Part shown: one piece after another, positions 13,306 to 18,590 of the stretch
How positions within the stretch are numbered: position 1 is the stretch's first letter
Layout: every line of letters starts with the position of its first letter
Translations under genes and position numbers: made by a program
Assembly (NCBI GenBank): GCA_947169005.1
Contig: CAMVOG010000013.1
Location: forward strand, 1-18,590
Direction: 5' to 3'
Length of the DNA stretch: 18,590 nucleotides
Source: an uncultured Clostridia bacterium
GTDB taxonomy: Bacteria > Bacillota > Clostridia > Oscillospirales > Oscillospiraceae
Notes under the pieces: model-generated
What the model saw: the letters and a program-made list of their open reading frames with translations, nothing else
The model's database searches: none
Told to the model about the DNA's origin: nothing

Positions 13306-14293
13306 TCTTTTTCCTCTTTTTCCACAGGATGAACCAAATCAGCAGACCCAGCAGCACCAGAACGCCGATGATGATCCCGATCAGCGCGCCTTGGGAAAGG
13401 CCGCCGAGCCCACGATCGCCCCCGGTGCCGGATTCGTTCCCCTCCTCGGAGCCTGTCGGCCCGGTCAGAGGCGTATCCAGATCGCCCAGCTCCTCGGTGG
13501 GCCGGGTTTCCTCGCCAGGTTGGGTCTCCTCGCCGGGCTGGGTCTCTCCGCCGGGTTGATTCTCCCCGCCGGGTTGCGTCTCCCCACCGGGCTGCGTCTC
13601 CCCACCGGGCTGGGTCTCTCCGCCGGGTTGGGTCTCCTCGCCGGGCTGGGTCTCTCCGCCGGGTTGATTCTCTCCGCCGGGCTGCGTCTCCCCGCCCTCA
13701 ACCGGAACGTAGATGACGACGTCTTCTCCCGGCTGTTGGATGTAAGCGGGCCGCTCCACGGGCGTATAGACGAAATCAAACACGTTTTCCGCGGCATTAT
13801 CGCTTAAGGTCTTGGTCAGATTATAATACTGCGGCTGGAATCCGTCAATATAAAGATACGCCACCACGGGCTTGTCGCCCACGTTTCCGTAATAGGTCTC
13901 GCTGGGGGCCAGCTCATTGCCGTTCCGGTCCACATAGCGGACGGTGTAGGCCACCGCGTCCCCCAGGATGCCGTAGGCCACCACATAGTCCTGGTCCCGG
14001 GTGACCGGGAAGGAGGTTACGCCCACGGTGTTGTTGTCCTTGCCGCTCTCGCGGATGCCGCGCACATAGTATTTGCTGTCGTCCGCCAGGGTGACGGAGC
14101 GCAGGCTGAAGGTAATGCGGTCCCCGTAATGCAGGCCCTCGTACACCACGACCTCCCGGCCGTCGATGAGACCCTGCCCGCCCGAGTAAATGCGGACGGT
14201 GTAGGTATAGGGGCTGCCCGCCGCCATGGCGGTGAGGGAGCCCAGCAGCGCCAGCGCCAGAAGCAGCGCCAGCAAGATCTTTACCCTTCTCAT
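13289..14293 (-). CDS. MucBP-like surface protein with hexapeptide repeats
   Basis: The 334-residue protein has a signal peptide (about 1-25), a beta-rich N-terminal part, and a MucBP-like domain (about 113-180: AYTVRYVDRNGNELAP, then GNVGDKPVVAYLYIDGFQP and FVYTPVE). A tract of eleven GG(E/N)TQP-type hexapeptides follows (about 200-265), then an acidic spacer and a membrane segment near 301-325 with a basic tail. No LPXTG-like motif precedes the membrane segment, so it is probably held by its own membrane helix rather than by a sortase. MucBP domains bind mucin in other bacteria; mucin or matrix binding here is inference. It overlaps the preceding gene by 4 bases (ATGA). Confidence 0.85.
   Translation of the reverse strand: MRRVKILLALLLALALLGSLTAMAAGSPYTYTVRIYSGGQGLIDGREVVVYEGLHYGDRITFSLRSVTLADDSKYYVRGIRESGKDNNTVGVTSFPVTRDQDYVVAYGILGDAVAYTVRYVDRNGNELAPSETYYGNVGDKPVVAYLYIDGFQPQYYNLTKTLSDNAAENVFDFVYTPVERPAYIQQPGEDVVIYVPVEGGETQPGGENQPGGETQPGEETQPGGETQPGGETQPGGETQPGGENQPGGETQPGEETQPGEETRPTEELGDLDTPLTGPTGSEEGNESGTGGDRGLGGLSQGALIGIIIGVLVLLGLLIWFILWKKRKKNEKQG
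13499..13696 (-). repeat. Eleven 18-base tandem repeats
   Basis: Eleven uninterrupted 18-base units encode hexapeptides of the form GGETQP with GGENQP, GEETQP and GEETRP variants. The order of variants repeats: units 1-4 (13625-13696) and units 7-10 (13517-13588) encode the same four hexapeptides, and their bases are nearly identical. This points to duplication of a 72-base block inside the tract. Such tracts change length by slippage or recombination. Confidence 0.95.
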
Positions 14294-15039
14294 TCCTGCT
14301 CCTTCCTCTTCGCCCGGACCCGCCGCCGCACGTTGTCAATGGCCAGAATCAGCAGCAGCACGCCGCTGACGGCCATCGCCACATAATAGGGCAGAAGATT
14401 GCGATCGTCCCCGGTCTTCACGATAATGCGGGGTGTGCCGGGCTCCGGAGCGGCTTCCTTGAGCTCCACCGCGAAATTCATGGCCAGGTCCGCCAGGGTA
14501 TCCTGGTAATCGTTGCCCTGGGTCTCGCCCTCCAGCGCGACGCGCAGGACGATGGTGCCCGCCTGGCTGCCCTGCAGCGTATCCAGATAGAAGAAATCCT
14601 GCAGGGCGTCCGTGGCCTCATGGAGGCCCTCGCCGGCCTCGCTGACATGCTCGCCGCCGACGGTATCGCTGCTGAACAGCACGTTCTCCTCACCGGCCGC
14701 GTTGGTGTAGGACAGGAAGTAGGTATAGGCGCCGCCCGCGGTGGCCGCGTTGGTGCTGCGGTCCTCCAGAGAGTAGAGAACGCGGTTGGTCATGTACCAG
14801 TCCGTTACGGCCTCGCTGTCATTGGACAGGCGGAGGGTAAAGGTGATGTCGTCGCCGGGCTGCAGGCCGCTGACGGCGTCGTCCAGATCCGCCGTGCGGA
14901 AGGTGCTCTCCATGGCGTGCTCCTGCGTGAAGGCCACGCGCCAATTATCTCCGCCGGTGAAGCTCTCCGCCCCGGCGGACACGCTCAGGCCCAGCATCAG
15001 CGTCAGGCACAGAAGGCAAACGAAAACTTTTCTCTTCAT
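14290..15039 (-). CDS. Secreted protein with VKTGD sorting-like signal
   Basis: The 249-residue protein has a signal peptide (about 1-23, ending in SVSAGA), a beta-rich body of about 170 residues, and a C-terminus built like a sortase sorting signal: VKTGD at 207-211, a hydrophobic stretch (about 217-235) and a basic tail (RRRVRAKRKEQE). VKTGD departs from LPXTG but fits the xxTG pattern of some clostridial sortase substrates. It is the only clear sorting signal in the window and the likely substrate of one of the two sortases (inference). The body has LSNDSEAVTDWYMTNRVLYSLE and no fold I can name. ATG 15039 was chosen because GAGGGGG lies upstream; the earlier start overlaps the previous stop. 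Confidence 0.82.
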   Translation of the reverse strand: MKRKVFVCLLCLTLMLGLSVSAGAESFTGGDNWRVAFTQEHAMESTFRTADLDDAVSGLQPGDDITFTLRLSNDSEAVTDWYMTNRVLYSLEDRSTNAATAGGAYTYFLSYTNAAGEENVLFSSDTVGGEHVSEAGEGLHEATDALQDFFYLDTLQGSQAGTIVLRVALEGETQGNDYQDTLADLAMNFAVELKEAAPEPGTPRIIVKTGDDRNLLPYYVAMAVSGVLLLILAIDNVRRRVRAKRKEQE

Positions 15040-15053
15040 CACGCCGCGCCCCC

Positions 15054-15824
15054 TCATTCGATCCCGACGATGCGCCCATCGTCAATGGTCACATGGCGGC
15101 CCCAGGCGCTCCAGATGGCATCCTCGGCGTTATGGGTCTGCACCGCGTGCACCTCCGCCTCCAGGCGGAACTGCACCCCGTCGTAATCATAATCGGTGGT
15201 GATCACGGTATAGCCGTCCCGCACGGTGGTGGTCTCCGACACCTTTGCCGCCAGGCCGCCGTCGATGGTCAGGCTGTCGGTAAAGGGCAGGGTGCTCTCG
15301 CCGCTGGGCAGGATGCGGTCATAATACAGCACCATGCGCTCGGGGGTGGAGGAGGCCTCGTCCACGATCCAGCAGTCGTCCAGGTTGACATAATGCAGGC
15401 CGATCTGGTCCGGGGAAAGCTCCGTCATCTTGTTGCCCTGGGCGTCCAGCCAATAGCGGTAAACGGTCACGCGCACATACTCGTCGATGGTGCCGCTGTT
15501 GGTGACGCTGAGGACCTCGTCATAGCGCTTGCCCAGCTTAAACGCCTCGCCGGGGGCCAGCATGTTCCCCAGCAGGACGCCGGTGTTCTCATTCCAGCTG
15601 CCGTCGGCCTTGCTGCCGTAATCACGCCAGCTCACCTTGGCCCCGTTCTCCACCAGGCTCACGCCGATGTCGTACATCTCCACGCGGGAGGTATAGGTTT
15701 CGGAATAATAGGTCAGCGCCGCGCGGGTGCCCGCGATGCTGCTGGAAAGCAGAAGCACCGCCGCCAGGATGAACAGCACCGCCGTGCAGGCCGGGGAGCG
15801 AACAATCTTCTTGAACTTTGCCAT
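15054..15824 (-). CDS. TasA/camelysin-like protein with SipW-type signal peptide
   Basis: The 256-residue protein has a SipW-dependent-type signal peptide: a hydrophobic stretch (about 13-33) ending in GTRAALTYYSETYTSRVEMYD, where the Y(F/Y)S/T motif follows the hydrophobic core as in TasA-type precursors. The body is beta-rich and ends without a sorting signal or membrane anchor. It has the usual substrate build of fibre proteins secreted by SipW. The ATG at 15824 shares one base with the stop of the gene before it (TGATG); the reading from GTG 15827 is only one codon longer. It probably forms a fibre or coat with its neighbour (inference). The family match is to the signal peptide, not to TasA over its whole length. 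Confidence 0.82.
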   Translation of the reverse strand: MAKFKKIVRSPACTAVLFILAAVLLLSSSIAGTRAALTYYSETYTSRVEMYDIGVSLVENGAKVSWRDYGSKADGSWNENTGVLLGNMLAPGEAFKLGKRYDEVLSVTNSGTIDEYVRVTVYRYWLDAQGNKMTELSPDQIGLHYVNLDDCWIVDEASSTPERMVLYYDRILPSGESTLPFTDSLTIDGGLAAKVSETTTVRDGYTVITTDYDYDGVQFRLEAEVHAVQTHNAEDAIWSAWGRHVTIDDGRIVGIE

Positions 15825-16339
15825 CACGCCGCCCCTCCTTCATCCGAGCTGCCGCTGTCCAGGACGCTGCTCCAATCCGCATAGGCGGAGCCGTCCTCCC
15901 GGTAGCGGACCGGAGTGCTCTCATAGATGACGACGACGTTGAAGCTGTCGCCGTCCGTCACGGTGCTGGGGACGTTGTCGATATGGACCTGCAGCTCGCC
16001 GGTGGCGCCGCCGCCCTCCACGATCTCGCTGTAATAGTACCAGCCGTCGCCGCCCAGGCTCCAGCGGCCGGTCGCGTCCGTATAACTCAGCGTATAGCGG
16101 CTGCCGCAGAAGGCCTTGACCCGGATGAACACCGGCTCGGAATTGGCGTCGCTGGCAATGCTGACGCGCTTGGTCCAGTTGGAAAATTCCTCCCTGATCT
16201 CGGTGCTGTCGCCCAGCTCGATGGTATAGCCGCCCTTCGCCTCCGCGTAGGTGCTGAAATAGGCTATCGTCTCCCCGATGCTGCCGCCGAGCACCAGGAG
16301 CAGGGCCAGCGCGGACAGGAGAAGCGTTCTTCGTTTCAT
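15824..16339 (-). CDS. Small TasA/camelysin-like protein with SipW-type signal peptide
   Basis: The 171-residue protein has a SipW-type signal peptide (about 4-31) containing LGGSIGETIAYFSTYAEA, very close to the AYFTD/S motif of SipW substrates. The rest is beta-rich, with FIRVKAFCGSRYTLSYTD and GDGWYYYSEIV, and ends in an acidic Gly/Ser tail with no sorting signal or membrane helix. The size fits TasA-like minor fibre proteins. The ATG at 16339 follows AAGGAGGG by 7 bases, a strong site. It overlaps its downstream gene by one to three bases and is 14 bases from the pilin gene upstream. Its likely processing enzyme is the SipW-like peptidase encoded three genes further on. Confidence 0.83.
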   Translation of the reverse strand: MKRRTLLLSALALLLVLGGSIGETIAYFSTYAEAKGGYTIELGDSTEIREEFSNWTKRVSIASDANSEPVFIRVKAFCGSRYTLSYTDATGRWSLGGDGWYYYSEIVEGGGATGELQVHIDNVPSTVTDGDSFNVVVIYESTPVRYREDGSAYADWSSVLDSGSSDEGGAA

Positions 16340-16353
16340 CGTATCGCCCTCCT

Positions 16354-17427
16354 TCAGTTGCCCATGCGGGTCCAGCCCCAGCCGGTATCCGCATCGTACT
16401 CAAAATGGTTCACGATGCCGTGGCCCTTCTTGTCGGTCTCGTCATAGTCGTTGATGAATTCCACCGTCGCCCACATGTTTTCCATAACGAGCTGCCGGGC
16501 GGCGGGGGAGCGCAGGGTATAGCTGGCGCCGGAATAGACCTCCGACACCGTGATCTCCGCCCCAAGGGGAATATCGTGGATCACGATGGATTTCTGCCCG
16601 GCATCCGTGAAGCTGAGGGTCTGCACGTCGCTGTAAATGGACCGGCCCTCATAGCTGGCCTCGATGCTGAAAACGAAGGTCGCCTCCTCCGGGGCCTTGT
16701 AGGTCCGAAGGGTCTTCAAAATCTCCAGGCTGCCGCTGCGGGGCTCCCGCTGAGGCTTCAGGGTGATGCTCGCGTCATAGAGGACCTGGCCGGGCTGCAG
16801 ATAGACCGCCATGTCATAGAACCACTGGTCCTCCGAGCGCACGGGCATATAAACCAGCTCCGGGGCCAGCGTGTACTCATACTCATTGGTGTAGGCCACC
16901 GTCACCAGCCGGGTCTCGCCCTTGTCGTTCACCATGCGGCGCACATATTCATCCACGTCCGCGCCGTGGGCCAAAACCAGGTAAAGGCCGCCCTGGAGGG
17001 CGTCGCCCGCGTCGGTCTTGCCGATCCGCTGCTCCGTCGGGCCCGCGGTCACGATGGGCGTGCCCTGCTTGATCGCGATCTTCATGGCCTCCTGTGCCAG
17101 AGCCTCCACGGCGGTGGCGCTCATGTTGCGGGTGATGCTCAGCCCGTCAAAGGGCGGCAGCAGCTCATAGGTATAGCTGTCCGTGCCCGCCTGCTTGAGC
17201 GAGGCGAGCTGATAGATATCCACGACCAGGTTTGCTCTGCGCATATCGGCGGCAAATTCCGCGCTGCCCAGCTCGACCGTTACGGAGCAGGGCGTACCCA
17301 GATCCAGCGCCGTGCCGACGACGCCGCTCAGAAGCGGGACCATCACTGCCGCCAGCAGCAAAACCGCCAGCAAACCGCGCGCCAGGCTTTTCCCGAGGCC
17401 GCGTGGCCTTCCATTCTGTACATTCAT
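16354..17427 (-). CDS. Cna_B-like fimbrial protein lacking a sorting signal
   Basis: The 357-residue protein resembles the fimbrial/pilin proteins of Gram-positive sortase clusters. After a membrane or signal segment (about 18-36), a N-terminal part includes VVDIYQLASLKQ and a C-terminal domain (about 230-328) has the build of a Cna_B/DUF5979-type isopeptide domain: Lys238 in LEILKTL, Glu296 in TVSEVYSG and Asn326 in VEFINDYDE are the expected positions of an intramolecular Lys-Asn isopeptide bond. The protein stops at GWTRMGN with no LPXTG, hydrophobic segment or basic tail, and nothing in frame follows. I chose ATG 17427, 8 bases after GGAGG; the ATG at 17433 is just 2 bases from it. The missing sorting signal is unusual beside a class C sortase. 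Confidence 0.82.
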   Translation of the reverse strand: MNVQNGRPRGLGKSLARGLLAVLLLAAVMVPLLSGVVGTALDLGTPCSVTVELGSAEFAADMRRANLVVDIYQLASLKQAGTDSYTYELLPPFDGLSITRNMSATAVEALAQEAMKIAIKQGTPIVTAGPTEQRIGKTDAGDALQGGLYLVLAHGADVDEYVRRMVNDKGETRLVTVAYTNEYEYTLAPELVYMPVRSEDQWFYDMAVYLQPGQVLYDASITLKPQREPRSGSLEILKTLRTYKAPEEATFVFSIEASYEGRSIYSDVQTLSFTDAGQKSIVIHDIPLGAEITVSEVYSGASYTLRSPAARQLVMENMWATVEFINDYDETDKKGHGIVNHFEYDADTGWGWTRMGN

Positions 17428-17471
17428 GGGCATTTCCTCCCTTTCATTCCCTATCCAAATGCTGTGCCGGC

Positions 17472-18437
17472 TTATTCCTCCGATTCTTCCTCGTCGTCCT
17501 CGTCCTCGTCCCGCTTAGTCTCCCGCCGCAGCATCTGCTCCAGCTCGTCTACCGAGCGCCGCGGGCGCTTGAAGTGGGAATAGATCGCCAGGCCCAGCAG
17601 GAAGAGGAACAGCAGCGGGACGCCGATAGCGGGAATGGCGATGTAGTTGGGGATACGGAACGCGCCGGGCGGCACGATGATGATCCGTTCCTCCTCGATA
17701 TTGTCGATCCGGCGGCCCCGCACCAGCATCCGGTGGGTGTTGATGCCGTAGGGCGTGCAGGTGACGAGAGTACAGTAGTCCTTGCCGGGCACCGTCTTGA
17801 GGTCCGAGACCTCCTGGGGCTCCACGATGCGGATCTGGTCCACCTCATAGGTAACGGTCCGGTTCAGGCTGGTGATGGTGAAATAGTCGCCCTCCTGGAC
17901 TTTATCCAGGTCCGTAAAGAGGCGGGCGCTGGGCAGGCCCCGGTGTCCGGAAAGCACCGCGTGGGTGCTCTCGCCGCCCACGGGCAGGGCTGTCCAGTCC
18001 AGATGCCCGATGGCCACCTGCAAAACGCTCTCGGAGGTGCCGTGGTAGATGGGCAGCGTCACGTCGATCACAGGGATCTGGATATAGCCCATAACGCCGG
18101 TGCCCGAAACGTCCAGCAGGGAATTATACTCGGCCAGGTTTTCCTCCGTCATGGCGAAGGGGTTTTCCTTTTCCAGAAGGCTTTGGTTATATGCCTCCGC
18201 CGCGGCGAAGATCGCGTCGATCTCCTCTGCAGAAGCGTTGTCCACCGCCTCGGAGTAGCTGGCAATGGCACGAGATTGGTGGAAGGAGTTCCACCAGTCG
18301 CTGACCGTGGGATAGGCGATAACGCCCATGCCCACCAGCAGGATCACCACCAGCAGCAGCGTTGTCAATATGGAGCGCCTCCGCTTTTTCCGGCGGATGT
18401 AGGCTTTTGATTTTTTGTTGACCTTTTTCTTGCTCAT
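17472..18437 (-). CDS. Class C (pilin) sortase
   Basis: The 321-residue protein is a class C sortase, the enzyme that polymerises pilins into sortase pili at the membrane. After a very basic start it has a membrane segment (about 22-41), then a lid region with NPF at 92-94, where the family usually has DPF or DPW. Catalytic residues are His165 in LSGHRG, Cys227 in TLVTCTPYG and Arg236 in NTHRM. A second membrane segment (about 262-285) and an acidic tail follow, the C-terminal anchor typical of class C. ATG 18437 follows GGAG by 6 bases; the longer frame has no better site. It is the first gene of the minus-strand operon in the window. Confidence 0.92.
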   Translation of the reverse strand: MSKKKVNKKSKAYIRRKKRRRSILTTLLLVVILLVGMGVIAYPTVSDWWNSFHQSRAIASYSEAVDNASAEEIDAIFAAAEAYNQSLLEKENPFAMTEENLAEYNSLLDVSGTGVMGYIQIPVIDVTLPIYHGTSESVLQVAIGHLDWTALPVGGESTHAVLSGHRGLPSARLFTDLDKVQEGDYFTITSLNRTVTYEVDQIRIVEPQEVSDLKTVPGKDYCTLVTCTPYGINTHRMLVRGRRIDNIEEERIIIVPPGAFRIPNYIAIPAIGVPLLFLFLLGLAIYSHFKRPRRSVDELEQMLRRETKRDEDEDDEEESEE

Positions 18438-18464
18438 TGTCGCTCCATTATCAAGAAAGAATCT

Positions 18465-18518
18465 GCCCCGCACGCCCCTGCAGGGGGCGGCTCAGGCGCT
18501 CGCGGCAAACGGCGGGGC
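18465..18518 (-). promoter_or_regulatory. Inverted repeat in the leader of the surface operon
   Basis: GCCCCGC at 18465-18471 and GCGGGGC at 18512-18518 are perfect complements and enclose a second, palindromic CCCCTGCAGGGG at 18475-18486. Read on the minus strand the outer stem is followed by a pyrimidine-rich stretch (ATTCTTTCTT). It could be an attenuator or part of a 5' leader of the sortase gene. I found no good -10 near the TGTCAA at 18525-18530, which reads as TTGACA on the minus strand, so the promoter itself is not placed. Confidence 0.35.
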
Positions 18519-18571
18519 TGTCTCTGTCAATGTCCGAATTATGCGCCGGGTCCGATATCGCGCCCCGTAGG

Positions 18572-18590
18572 GGCCACCGTCCCGGTGGCC
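18572..18590. repeat. Inverted repeat at right edge, possible intergenic repeat element
   Basis: GGCCACC at 18572-18578 and GGTGGCC at 18584-18590 are perfect complements around GTCCC, cut by the window edge. Short G+C-rich hairpins of this kind recur between genes of gut Firmicutes, so this may be one end of a dispersed repeat. Only one copy is in the window, so it cannot be confirmed here. Confidence 0.35.

Noticed and set aside
13289..13480. LPXTG-type signal in the MucBP-like protein
   Set aside because: A TPLTGP stretch lies well before the membrane segment and does not have the spacing of a sorting signal.
13499..13696. CRISPR-like tandem repeats
   Set aside because: The units are contiguous 18-base codon-phased repeats with no spacers, inside a coding gene.
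17232..18410. 392-codon plus-strand frame opposite the class C sortase
   Set aside because: Catalytic motifs of the sortase are read on the minus strand. The plus frame has no domain and no ribosome binding site.

Overview
The window looks like chromosome from a high-G+C, low-oxygen, gut-type Firmicute, probably class Clostridia near the Oscillospiraceae/Ruminococcaceae. This is inferred from the strong AGGAGG-type ribosome binding sites, sortases, a SipW-like signal peptidase, a lipoprotein box, Gram-positive type IV pilus parts and the G+C-rich codons. No rRNA, tRNA, CRISPR array, insertion sequence or phage gene was seen.

Left part, plus strand (about 1-4960). An A+T-richer, apparently non-coding stretch (1-329) leads to two coupled genes: a DUF2974/Mbeg1-like serine hydrolase and an S51-type peptidase. 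A compact hicA-hicB toxin-antitoxin pair follows, with its own near-consensus promoter and less G+C-rich coding sequence. Next comes a magnesium transporter gene, mgtE. Its promoter lies inside a long palindrome and it has a structured leader of about 205 bases. That leader also holds a 29-codon ORF with a good ribosome binding site. An orphan Hpt phosphotransfer gene follows. A strong bidirectional terminator at 4966-5002 separates this half from the rest.

Right part, minus strand (18437 down to 5002). Seventeen tightly packed genes, many with 1-17 base overlaps, form what looks like one 13.4-kb operon for cell-surface structures. In order of transcription they are: class C sortase; Cna_B-like pilin; two proteins with SipW-type signal peptides (TasA/camelysin-like); a secreted protein ending in a VKTGD sorting-like signal; a MucBP-like protein with hexapeptide repeats and a membrane anchor; SipW-like signal peptidase; class B sortase; transglutaminase-like lipoprotein; PilC/GspF platform protein; four small single-TM proteins, one of them DUF4860; PilT ATPase; a BTAD-type regulator with a GGDEF-like C-terminus that has lost its motif; and two small proteins sharing a C-terminal domain.

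How they may work together (inference). The signal peptidase would mature the TasA-like proteins. The sortases would join or anchor surface proteins. The PilC/PilT pair with the four bitopic proteins would form a reduced type IV pilus-like device. The BTAD protein would regulate the locus. The most unusual point is the fusion of sortase, SipW/TasA and type IV pilus-like modules in one transcription unit, with no PilB, no prepilin peptidase and only one recognisable sorting signal for two sortases in the window.
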